Shown here: positions 26,368 through 33,110 of the stretch, one piece after another
Layout: the number at the start of each line of letters is the position of its first letter
Numbering within the stretch: position 1 is the stretch's first letter
DNA from: [Clostridium] aminophilum DSM 10710
GTDB taxonomy: Bacteria; Bacillota; Clostridia; Lachnospirales; Lachnospiraceae
Assembly: GCF_000711825.1 (NCBI RefSeq)
Contig: NZ_JONJ01000016.1
Coordinates: 1 to 64,000 of the forward strand
DNA length: 64,000 nucleotides
Direction of reading: 5' to 3'
Program-made: the position numbers and the translations under genes
Notes under the pieces: model-generated
What the model was told of the DNA's origin: nothing
The model's database searches: none
What the model saw: only the letters and a program-made list of their open reading frames with translations

Positions 26368-26400
26368 ACTGGTTCGAAACCCTCCCAGTATAAAAAACTA
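26368..26400 (+). ncRNA. PreQ1-I riboswitch aptamer
   Basis: The segment folds as the compact class I preQ1 aptamer: stem P1 ACTGG/CCAGT (26368-26372 with 26385-26389), a 12-nt loop TTCGAAACCCTC, and the A-rich tail ATAAAAAACTA (26390-26400) that docks into the stem to form the pseudoknot. The well-known Bacillus queC aptamer has the same layout with a 5-bp P1, a 12-nt loop starting TTC and containing C residues near its end, and the same AUAAAAAACUA tail. It lies 242 nt upstream of a nucleoside hydrolase gene, with an intrinsic terminator between. This suggests transcriptional control by the queuosine precursor preQ1. Confidence 0.88.
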
Positions 26401-26542
26401 TGCAATGAAATGAGTGGAATCCCGCATCATGGATTCCGCCCGTGACCGTGACAGCGTGTCTGCGCCGTATACCACCGGCTTTGACCCGTCACTGGCGAAT
26501 AAATCGGCAGAAACGGCTTTTTATACCGTCCCGCTTATCTTT

Positions 26543-26578
26543 GCTTATGTTTTCCGGAAGGGAACATAAGCTTTTTTT
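26543..26578 (+). terminator. Leader terminator (attenuator) before the nucleoside hydrolase
   Basis: GCTTATGTT pairs with AACATAAGC, extended by TTCC/GGAA at the loop, and is followed by seven T residues. It ends 65 nt before the start codon, so it can only act as a leader attenuator. Confidence 0.88.
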
Positions 26579-26642
26579 ATTCCGCAGAAAGATTATGCTG
26601 ATTCGGCTGAACAACATCTGAGTATTACATGGGTAAAACACG

Positions 26643-27632
26643 ATGAAAAGAAACGTGATTATTGACTGCGATCCGGGAATTGACGACGCCCTGGCCATCA
26701 TGCTGGCGCTGGAAAGTCCGGAGCTGGAGGTCGCCGGCATCACCATCGTTGCCGGAAACTGTCCCTGTGAGATGGGATATCAGAATGCAAGGAAAGTACT
26801 TCATTTCATGGACCGGATGGATGTCCCTGTCTTCCGCGGCGCGGAAAAACCGCTTCGCCGGGAGTACGTGAATGCGCTTGACACACACGGAAGCGACGGA
26901 CTCGGGGAAAGTTTTCTCCCGGATGTGAAGGATTTCTCCGAAGAGACCGAAACGGCGGTCGAATTTCTCGCCCGCAGGCTCTCCGAGGGGGACTGCTCCG
27001 TCATCGCGCTCGGCCCGATGACCAATCTCGCCGAACTGATCCGGGTGGCACCGCAAAGCTTTGCGAAAGCGGAAGACATCATCTCCATGGGCGGCAATTT
27101 CAAGAGCCACGGAAACTGCTCCCCGGTTGCCGAGTACAACTACTGGGAAGACCCGGACGCCGCCCGGATCGTCTTTTCTCAGATGGCCGGACTCGGAAAA
27201 ACCATCCGCATGGTCGGCCTGGACGTGACGCGAAAAATCGTCCTGACGCCGGATCTGCTGAATTATATGGAACGGCTCGACCCGAAAACCGGGGATTTCA
27301 TCCGCCGGATCACGAAATTCTATTTTGATTTTCACTGGGAATGGGAACATATCATCGGATGTGTGATCAATGACCCGCTGGCAGTCGCCATCTTCCTTCA
27401 GCCGGATATGGCCGAAGGAATTGCGGCATTTACCGATGTGGTCACCGACGGCATCGCAATCGGTCAGACCGTGGTCGATGAAAAAGAGTTCTACCGGAAA
27501 CCGGCCAATGCCTTCATCTACACTCAAGTGGATGTACCGGCATTCTGGACCTTATTCTTCACAAGGCTGTTTCACAGAGATGCAGCCGAGCTTCCGCTGC
27601 TGAAGACCTTCACTGACTGCTGCGGTCAATGA
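26643..27632 (+). CDS. Nucleoside hydrolase, probable queuosine (Q) salvage enzyme
   Basis: The 329-residue protein belongs to the inosine-uridine nucleoside hydrolase family. The calcium site DCDPGIDD is at residues 8-15, and ALGPMTNLAELI, IISMGGNF, AEYNYWEDPDAA and the C-terminal CVINDPLAVAIF are in the usual order. Such enzymes split ribonucleosides into ribose and base. The preQ1-I aptamer upstream and the ECF S component downstream suggest that the physiological substrate is queuosine, giving queuine, as reported for QueK-type hydrolases of gut Clostridia. No queuine lyase (QueL, radical SAM) is seen nearby. The released ribose could feed RbsK next door. The fold is certain; the substrate is inferred. 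Confidence 0.85.
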   Translation: MKRNVIIDCDPGIDDALAIMLALESPELEVAGITIVAGNCPCEMGYQNARKVLHFMDRMDVPVFRGAEKPLRREYVNALDTHGSDGLGESFLPDVKDFSEETETAVEFLARRLSEGDCSVIALGPMTNLAELIRVAPQSFAKAEDIISMGGNFKSHGNCSPVAEYNYWEDPDAARIVFSQMAGLGKTIRMVGLDVTRKIVLTPDLLNYMERLDPKTGDFIRRITKFYFDFHWEWEHIIGCVINDPLAVAIFLQPDMAEGIAAFTDVVTDGIAIGQTVVDEKEFYRKPANAFIYTQVDVPAFWTLFFTRLFHRDAAELPLLKTFTDCCGQ

Positions 27633-27751
27633 CAGCACAGCCGAAGGAGAAACATGAATTGAAGTCAGAAAAAGGATTCTGACAGAAGGCACCATCAGAA
27701 AACATCAATCAAAAGCATCATCAGAACGCATCAAAAAGGAGAAATAGAAAC

Positions 27752-28309
27752 ATGAACAAAGGTAAAATGGCGGCAGCTGAAATCTGCCTGATCGCCCTCG
27801 CGATCTGCATCAACTATGCGGGAGGACAGCTTGCGCTTCTTCTCCGCCTTCCAATCTATCTGGATTCCATGGGAACCATCCTCATCGCCTGCATTTACGG
27901 TCCGGTGACCGGACTTCTGACACCGCTCATCTCCGGAATGCTGATGGCGCTGACCGGAGACATCTACTCTCTGTATTTTGCGCCGGTGGGCATGATTCTC
28001 GGTCTGACCGCCGGCATTGTCCACAGGAACAACAGCAGTTTCGGATGGAAGCTTGTGCTCTCCGCGTTCCTCATCACCATCCCGGGAACCGTCGTCAGCT
28101 CCATCATCAATGCGGTTCTCTTCGGCGGCGTAACATCCTCCGGCTCGACGGTTCTGGTACAGGCGCTGTCCCACACGCCCCTCGGTCTCACCGGTTCCAT
28201 CTTTGCAGTTCAGATCCTGACGGATTTTCTGGACCGCGTGATCTCTCTCTATGCCGTCATGGCAGTGCTGCGCGTGCCGGTATTCCGGACAAATCTGAAT
28301 AACGGATAA
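27752..28309 (+). CDS. ECF transporter S component, probable queuosine/queuine uptake
   Basis: The 185-residue protein has five to six membrane helices and resembles substrate-specific S components of energy-coupling factor transporters (CINYAGGQLALLLRLPIYLD, ACIYGPVTGLLTPLISGML). No ECF ATPase or T subunit lies nearby, so it would use a shared energising module encoded elsewhere. AAGGAG precedes the ATG. It is 119 bp behind the nucleoside hydrolase and under the same preQ1-I leader, which points to uptake of queuosine or a related deazapurine (QrtT/QueT-like role). Related S components have also been assigned to cobalamin, so the ligand needs proof. A bidirectional terminator follows. Confidence 0.82.
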   Translation: MNKGKMAAAEICLIALAICINYAGGQLALLLRLPIYLDSMGTILIACIYGPVTGLLTPLISGMLMALTGDIYSLYFAPVGMILGLTAGIVHRNNSSFGWKLVLSAFLITIPGTVVSSIINAVLFGGVTSSGSTVLVQALSHTPLGLTGSIFAVQILTDFLDRVISLYAVMAVLRVPVFRTNLNNG

Positions 28310-28314
28310 AATTT

Positions 28315-28340
28315 CAGCGGCCCGCCCGGGGCCGCTGTTC
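28315..28340. terminator. Bidirectional terminator between the ECF and SDR genes
   Basis: CAGCGGCC (28315-28322) pairs with GGCCGCTG (28330-28337), followed by a T-rich stretch on the plus strand. Confidence 0.8.
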
Positions 28341-28351
28341 TTCTCTAATGA

Positions 28352-28996
28352 CTACCAGATAAAATTCGACTTCAGCTGCTCTCCGTTGTCGATCAGAATG
28401 TCCTGACCGGTCATGCTGCGATTGACATTGGTGAGGTAATAACATAACTCCGCGATCTCCTCCGGCTGAGCCCAGCGGTGAAGCAGCGTCTCATTCAGGA
28501 CTGCCTCCATCAGCCCCGGATCATCGATGATATGCTGATTGAGCTCGGTATAGACCCCGCCGGCGGAAATACTGTTCGCGGTCGCCCCGTACTGAGCGAG
28601 GCGAAGTGCCGTATTCTTCATGTACGTTACCACACCGCCCTTGGAGGCTGCGTAGAGCGGAAATTCCGCGCCGTTGGACGCGCTGGAAGAAGCCATGAAC
28701 ACCACCGAGCGGATAGACGGCTGAAATGCAAACGCCTCCGTCACGGCGATCGTCCCCTGAAGATTGATCTCGATTTCCCGCCCGCCATCCTGCACGCCGG
28801 CATTATTGACCAGAACCTCCACATCCTTAATCTCCGGAAGAGGACCGGTAATATCCGCAACCAGATGCCGGTAATTCGGATGCGTAAAGCCGGCTTCCCG
28901 CACATCCAGACCGGTCACGTCATGCCCCATCTCAATATATTTTTTTGCTGCAGCCAGGCCGATTCCCCGGCCTGAACCTGTAATCACGATTTTCAT
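28352..28996 (-). CDS. SDR-family NAD(P)-dependent oxidoreductase
   Basis: This 214-residue short-chain dehydrogenase has the cofactor motif TGSGRGIG (residues 6-13), NNAG, the catalytic Ser region MASSSASNGAEF and YAASK. It is slightly shorter than the usual 240-250 residues and lacks strong substrate clues. It is the last of a probable minus-strand group MBL hydrolase, metallophosphoesterase, SDR, with an 84-bp gap to the phosphoesterase gene. The reaction (alcohol/ketone oxidoreduction) is inferred from the family only. Confidence 0.85.
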   Translation of the reverse strand: MKIVITGSGRGIGLAAAKKYIEMGHDVTGLDVREAGFTHPNYRHLVADITGPLPEIKDVEVLVNNAGVQDGGREIEINLQGTIAVTEAFAFQPSIRSVVFMASSSASNGAEFPLYAASKGGVVTYMKNTALRLAQYGATANSISAGGVYTELNQHIIDDPGLMEAVLNETLLHRWAQPEEIAELCYYLTNVNRSMTGQDILIDNGEQLKSNFIW

Positions 28997-29080
28997 TGTT
29001 TCATTCCTTTTCGCCGTGTCTCTCTGATTCGGAAACCATATCCTTCATTTCTGTCTATATCAGTGTTTTCCGCGCACTTC

Positions 29081-30190
29081 TCATGGTTTCTTCGCTCCCT
29101 CGATCTCTGCAATCACATACTCGGACCGGGTTCCGGTCTTAAACAGCAGCGCCCAGTCGGCAATTCCGGACGAAACGATAAAATCCGTGCCGTTCCGGCG
29201 CTCATATCCGTATGCCCGGTCATAGGTATTGAGAAGCTTTCCCACATAGCCGAACGGAAAAAACTGCCCGCCGTGCGTATGTCCGGAGAGGACGAGATCC
29301 GCTGGTGAATCTGCCTCCGCCGCGTAATCATGCGGCTGGTGGTCAAGGACAAGGATGAACTTTGAGGTGTCAAGACCGGCCACAAGCTCCGCGATCTCTT
29401 TTCTCGACCGATTGCTTTTGTCCTTTCTTCCGACCACATAGAACCGTCCGTCGATCAGTTCACTTTCATCTTCCATCACATGAATCCCATTCTCCGCCAT
29501 GACGGAGCGCAGTTCATCCGCCGAGAAGTCACGGTTTGCCATGGATCCCGCATCGTGATTGCCGAATACATACCAGACACCGTACGGAAACTTCGTCTGT
29601 CCGAGCGCTTCACACGCCCGAACGAAATCGTCTTTTTTCGACCAGTCATCCACAAAATCACCGCCGATCAGAAGAATGTCCGGTTTTTCCGACTCGATTT
29701 TCCGAAGTTCCTCCGCAAATCCGTCGCCGTCAAACGTTGCGCCGATGTGGGAATCGGAGATAAATGCCGCCCGCAGACTTCCGATATCTTTTTCGGTTGT
29801 GAGCCGGTATTCTGTTTTTATCACATGCATACAGGAGTAATATCCCCAGGTCATCGTCAGAGCCGCTGCAACAATCGCAAGCCAACCCTGCCAGAAAATC
29901 CGGGTATCACGGCCGGTGATCTTTTTTACGATTCTCATAATCAGTCCGAAAATCAGAAAAAAAGCCAGTGTATGGAGGAAAATGATGATGGCATTAATAA
30001 CCGATGTCACGCGCGCAGCCAGACAAAATCCCAACAGTACCGCGCCAAATCCCATGATCCTCCTCAGCCAGATCCGGTCACCGGAAAGGCGGCGGATCAA
30101 TCCGAACTTTCCAACCGTAAAGCTGAGATAGATCGTTCCGCCGGTCATTCCGAGAAACACGGCTCCCATTATCAATGCCCATACCCTCAT
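29081..30190 (-). CDS. Membrane-anchored metallophosphoesterase
   Basis: The 369-residue protein has about four hydrophobic segments in the first 130 residues and a C-terminal calcineurin-like phosphoesterase domain with all metal motifs: SDSHIG, GGDFVDDW, GNHD, and SGHTHGGQFF. It resembles YkuE/YaeI-type enzymes, some of which act on UDP-2,3-diacylglucosamine or other lipid-linked phosphates; the substrate here is unknown. The ribosome binding site AGGAGGAC lies within a repeated hairpin element (30198-30246) immediately upstream. It is 68 bp downstream of the MBL gene. Confidence 0.87.
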   Translation of the reverse strand: MRVWALIMGAVFLGMTGGTIYLSFTVGKFGLIRRLSGDRIWLRRIMGFGAVLLGFCLAARVTSVINAIIIFLHTLAFFLIFGLIMRIVKKITGRDTRIFWQGWLAIVAAALTMTWGYYSCMHVIKTEYRLTTEKDIGSLRAAFISDSHIGATFDGDGFAEELRKIESEKPDILLIGGDFVDDWSKKDDFVRACEALGQTKFPYGVWYVFGNHDAGSMANRDFSADELRSVMAENGIHVMEDESELIDGRFYVVGRKDKSNRSRKEIAELVAGLDTSKFILVLDHQPHDYAAEADSPADLVLSGHTHGGQFFPFGYVGKLLNTYDRAYGYERRNGTDFIVSSGIADWALLFKTGTRSEYVIAEIEGAKKP

Positions 30191-30197
30191 AATATTC

Positions 30198-30246
30198 TTG
30201 TCCTCCTGGCTCAGGCAGGCTCGTCTGCCCGTCTATTTGAGCCGTC
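30198..30246 (-). repeat. Leader hairpin repeat carrying a Shine-Dalgarno, copy 1
   Basis: This 49-bp element matches 32140-32188 at 41 of 49 positions. On the minus strand it folds as outer GGCTCAA/CTGAGCC (one G-U pair) around an inner GGGCA/TGCCT-type stem, and ends AGGAGGACAA directly before the phosphoesterase ATG at 30190. Confidence 0.7.
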
Positions 30247-30258
30247 CGATTCCTTCAT

Positions 30259-31092
30259 TCAGAACTCCAGCCGCATCCCCGCGTACATTTCCTCCGCCCG
30301 GTCACCGAGCATTTCATGGAGAATCGCGTACGCCCTGTCTCCGGTACAGTGTCCGGTAATGATGCGCTGAACCTTCACATCCTGCAGAGTCTCTCCAAAC
30401 CGGCGCACATCCTCATCCGACGAGCGGAACAGATGGAACCCGCCGATATAGGCAAGGATCGGTGTCTCCGGATCATATTCCCGTACTTCCCGGATAATAT
30501 TCGCCGCGCCGCCGTGGGAACAACTGTTAAAGATCACCATTCCGCTGTGGACATAGAACAGAAGCGACTGCTCATGAGAAAAATCGTCCGCTTTCATACA
30601 CTCTCCCATCCGGCGGAACATGTTCGCCTTTTCTCCGATCTTTTCCAGACCGGAGGTGGAATGCGACAGAAGAACCGCGCCGTCCATTCCGAGCCCGCTC
30701 ACATGGTCCTTCACATAGACCAGCCTGTCACGGTATCGCTCGAGCATTCCTTTTTTCGGCCCGATATATATCATTTCGTCGTCCGCATGAAGTGAATAAT
30801 AGTTTTCACCGGATTCCTGACGAAGATACAGTTTTGCGGTGGGATTCATCTCAAAAAACGTCTCCAGGCCATCGGCGTGATCGTAATGCGAATGAGACAG
30901 CACCGCTGCATTTACCTTCCGCAGATCCCCCCCGAGTTTTTCGGCATTTTCCGCAAACAGTGCGCTTTGGCCGGCATCCAGCAGAATGGTGTCCCCACCA
31001 TACTCCAGATATACGGACAAACCGTGTTCACAGCCGCAGTTTCCTTTCTGATGATTGTCCGCCAGCACCGTAACCTTCAGTTTTTTCTCCAT
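30259..31092 (-). CDS. MBL-fold metallo-hydrolase
   Basis: The 277-residue protein has a metallo-beta-lactamase fold with the metal motif HSHYDHADG and later ligands in FNSCSHGG and ITGHCTGD. It belongs with the COG1237-like group, annotated in archaea as a dihydropterin ribofuranosyl-aminobenzene phosphate synthase but of uncertain role in bacteria. The start at 31092 has GGAG about 8 bp upstream; the open frame extends 28 codons further without a site. It is the first gene of a likely operon with the metallophosphoesterase and SDR. Confidence 0.85.
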   Translation of the reverse strand: MEKKLKVTVLADNHQKGNCGCEHGLSVYLEYGGDTILLDAGQSALFAENAEKLGGDLRKVNAAVLSHSHYDHADGLETFFEMNPTAKLYLRQESGENYYSLHADDEMIYIGPKKGMLERYRDRLVYVKDHVSGLGMDGAVLLSHSTSGLEKIGEKANMFRRMGECMKADDFSHEQSLLFYVHSGMVIFNSCSHGGAANIIREVREYDPETPILAYIGGFHLFRSSDEDVRRFGETLQDVKVQRIITGHCTGDRAYAILHEMLGDRAEEMYAGMRLEF

Positions 31093-31210
31093 ACCGTCTT
31101 CTCCGTTATCTTTTTTTTCGATGTACGGCCCCTGCACCGGTGCCGATACGCCGCATCTCTCCGTTTTCACACTCACAGTTTCTCCCTTGATACAGCAAGA
31201 GACAGCAGCA

Positions 31211-31627
31211 TCAGTATTTTTTACTCAGCACAAAGAATGTCCCCGAATAGATCAAAAGTTCCGCGCAGACGCAATAGGACAGAATCTGTGAGATCTCGTG
31301 GTTTCCGGTGATACGCATTACAATCATCAGAATTCCTGCGCCGATCAGACTGATGTACCCGGTCCAGGACCATGCCTTCATGCTCAGGAAAGAGTACCTC
31401 TCATCCGATGCGGCGATATCCACTTTTTTCTGAAATGCTTCATCCTTTCGGTAACGGATCACCTGAAACAGCCTTATCGCCCCTACCGCGATCAGACCAT
31501 ATCCGAATCCGCTCATTCCGTCATCCGGAATGAGGCTTCGGTCCGTCAGAATCAGCAGAAATAATCCGAGAAGAATACAAATGATGCTCCATGCCATCCT
31601 TCTGTTATTATAATACCCGTTTTTCAT
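31211..31627 (-). CDS. Small four-helix membrane protein paired with an Xre regulator
   Basis: The 138-residue protein has four predicted transmembrane helices (for example WSIICILLGLFLLILT and ISLIGAGILMIVMRI) with a charged cytoplasmic loop RYRKDEAFQKKVDIAASDER between helices 2 and 3. This matches the DUF2178-like group that is commonly encoded right behind a small Xre regulator. Its ATG overlaps the regulator stop (ATGA). Function is unknown; the pairing suggests that the regulator controls or senses it. Confidence 0.78.
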   Translation of the reverse strand: MKNGYYNNRRMAWSIICILLGLFLLILTDRSLIPDDGMSGFGYGLIAVGAIRLFQVIRYRKDEAFQKKVDIAASDERYSFLSMKAWSWTGYISLIGAGILMIVMRITGNHEISQILSYCVCAELLIYSGTFFVLSKKY

Positions 31628-31830
31628 GACTTTTCCTCCTCATCAAACATAAAAATTTCTTCGATTGACGTCTGAAACAATACCGCCAGCGCGTGCGCCA
31701 GAATCAGCGACGGATTGTATCTTCCGCTTTCCAGCGAAATGATCGTCTGCCTTGAAACGCCGAGAGCCTCCCCGAGGGCCTGCTGTGTGAGCCCCCGCGC
31801 TTTTCTCAATTCCTCAATCCGGTTTCTCAC
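31624..31830 (-). CDS. Xre-family helix-turn-helix regulator
   Basis: The 68-residue DNA-binding protein is essentially one HTH_3 domain (RIEELRKARGLTQQALGEAL, VSRQTIISLESGRYNPS) plus an acidic tail EIFMFDEEEKS. It starts with GTG at 31830, with GGAGG 6-7 bp upstream. It probably represses its own promoter: an exact inverted repeat TGTAAAGT-TC-ACTTTACA lies between the -10 box and the gene. It is co-translated with the membrane protein. Confidence 0.9.
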   Translation of the reverse strand: MRNRIEELRKARGLTQQALGEALGVSRQTIISLESGRYNPSLILAHALAVLFQTSIEEIFMFDEEEKS

Positions 31831-31853
31831 GATTCTCCTCCATCGATGTTTTG

Positions 31854-31905
31854 TGTAAAGTTCACTTTACATTTTGATCATAGTGTTTCTCATCCGCAAT
31901 GTCAA
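31854..31905 (-). promoter_or_regulatory. Promoter and operator of the Xre/membrane-protein pair
   Basis: On the minus strand TTGACA (31900-31905) and TATGAT (31877-31882) have a 17-bp spacer. The perfect inverted repeat TGTAAAGT-N2-ACTTTACA (31854-31871) covers the start of transcription, and a further TGTAAAG half-site occurs just upstream of the -35 box. Confidence 0.82.
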
Positions 31906-31977
31906 GTAAGCTTTACATCTTTTTTCAGACCTGACTATTTCCATCCAGATCATCCACGCTTGAAGTACGCCCTCCTG

Positions 31978-32096
31978 ATAGCCTGACAAAGTCCGCAAGC
32001 CTTCTCCGGCTCCTCCCTCCCCTCATTCCTGAGGGGACCTCGCGGAGCATTTTTTGTGCCACAGGAAGTGCGGTACTCTTTCCCATGACAAAAAAC
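31978..32096. repeat. Dispersed intergenic stem-loop repeat, copy F
   Basis: CTCCTCCC...CTCATTCCTGAGGGG is followed by CCTCGCGGAGCATTTTTT and by a hairpin with TTTTTTGT/ACAAAAAA ends (about 32050-32096). It abuts the terminator at 32096-32123. Confidence 0.6.
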
Positions 32097-32123
32097 AGTG
32101 CGGAGATTCGCTTCTCCGCACTG
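32091..32123 (-). terminator. Terminator downstream of the glutamine-amidotransferase-like gene
   Basis: CAGTGCGGAG (32096-32105) pairs with CTCCGCACTG (32114-32123). Minus-strand transcripts then enter a T run. Confidence 0.85.
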
Positions 32124-32139
32124 CCGGTTTATCATATTT

Positions 32140-32188
32140 TTGTCCTCCAGGCTCAAGCAGGCAAGCTTGCTTGTCTATTTGAGCCGTC
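32140..32188 (-). repeat. Leader-type hairpin repeat, copy 2 (no gene attached)
   Basis: This is 41/49 identical to 30198-30246. The outer stem GGCTCAA/TTGAGCC and inner CAAGCA/TGCTTG are both perfect here, with compensating changes relative to copy 1. It ends TGGAGGACAA ahead of an ATG, but the following 68-codon frame crosses a terminator and does not look like a gene. Confidence 0.65.
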
Positions 32189-32263
32189 AATCAAAGTTTG
32201 AAAGTTTACTTTCAAACTTTACTTCCGTTTTCCGATCCTTATCATGCGATCCGGATCGTTTTC

Positions 32264-33025
32264 TCAATTCTTTCTGTCACATTTCTTTTTGGAGGCCTCT
32301 ATCAGGGCCCCAAAAATTTTCTGCTGTTCCGCCGAAGCAAACATCATTTCCGGATGCCACTGAACCGCAAGACAGAATTCGGGACCTCCCCCGATGACAG
32401 CCGCCTCAATCACGCCATCCTCCGAGACCGCTGCAACCGTCGTATTCTCCCCCACCGTGCGTATTGCCTGATGATGATAACTGTTCACCTCAATCTCATC
32501 TTTTCCGAAAATATCCCACAATGCGGTTCCTCTCATCAGCTTATTCTTATGAACTGCATACTCTCTCGGACTGTTGTCCATAAAATGATGCTGAAAACCG
32601 CCTTCCGCTTCCACATCCTGATACATAGTCCCGCCGAATGCGACCGCCATGATCTGAGCCCCGCGGCAGATTCCAAGCATCGGGATCCTGTGATCATATG
32701 CAAAATGTGTGATCATCAGATCCATTTCATCCCGCTCCGGAACAATCCGGCCGCACTTTCCGGTAATTCTCGCTCCGTAGTCTTTCGGATTTACATCATG
32801 ACCGCCCGTGATGATCACACCGTCCAGTCTTTCCATAAACGGCGCGAGCACCTCCATATCGTTTAACCGCGGCAGGATCACCGGAATGCCTCCGGCTTTC
32901 TCCACCGCATAGATATAATCTCCCGCGACAAAATTCCAGTCCTGACCGGCAATTCCCATGTGTGAAGTCATTCCGACGGTGTCTTTCGAGTCATAATTAC
33001 AGGTGATTCCGATTACCGGTTTCAT
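32264..33025 (-). CDS. Class I glutamine-amidotransferase-like (gamma-Glu-GABA hydrolase family) protein
   Basis: The 253-residue protein fits the peptidase C26 / PuuD family. It has the nucleophile Cys in LGICRGAQIMAVAFGG, the ITGGHDVNP loop and the His/Glu of the triad in QWHPEM. Family members hydrolyse gamma-glutamyl amides such as gamma-glutamyl-GABA. GGAGGG lies 6 bp before the ATG at 33025. It follows the alanine/sodium symporter gene by 85 bp on the same strand, so uptake and hydrolysis of a gamma-glutamyl or amino compound may be linked; this link is inferred. Confidence 0.87.
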   Translation of the reverse strand: MKPVIGITCNYDSKDTVGMTSHMGIAGQDWNFVAGDYIYAVEKAGGIPVILPRLNDMEVLAPFMERLDGVIITGGHDVNPKDYGARITGKCGRIVPERDEMDLMITHFAYDHRIPMLGICRGAQIMAVAFGGTMYQDVEAEGGFQHHFMDNSPREYAVHKNKLMRGTALWDIFGKDEIEVNSYHHQAIRTVGENTTVAAVSEDGVIEAAVIGGGPEFCLAVQWHPEMMFASAEQQKIFGALIEASKKKCDRKN

Positions 33026-33110
33026 TGCTTTCCCTCCATTTCCGGCCATGTCCCGGATATATTTTGTATTTCTCTGATTCTCCAGCGTGCAGACGGCTGA
33101 ACAGAGTTCC

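Noticed and set aside
26401-26540. Cobalamin riboswitch upstream of the nucleoside hydrolase
   Set aside because: Segments such as CCCGTGACCGTGA and GTCACTGG loosely resemble cobalamin boxes, but the order and flanks do not match well, while the preQ1-I aptamer at 26368-26400 fits closely.
26429-26569. 46-codon open frame inside the preQ1 leader
   Set aside because: It has no ribosome binding site, and its end overlaps the intrinsic terminator stem, so its sequence is constrained by RNA structure.
31950-32156. 68-codon minus-strand frame behind hairpin repeat copy 2
   Set aside because: Although a Shine-Dalgarno-like sequence precedes it, the frame runs through the terminator at 32096-32123 and repeat copy F, and the peptide is not protein-like.
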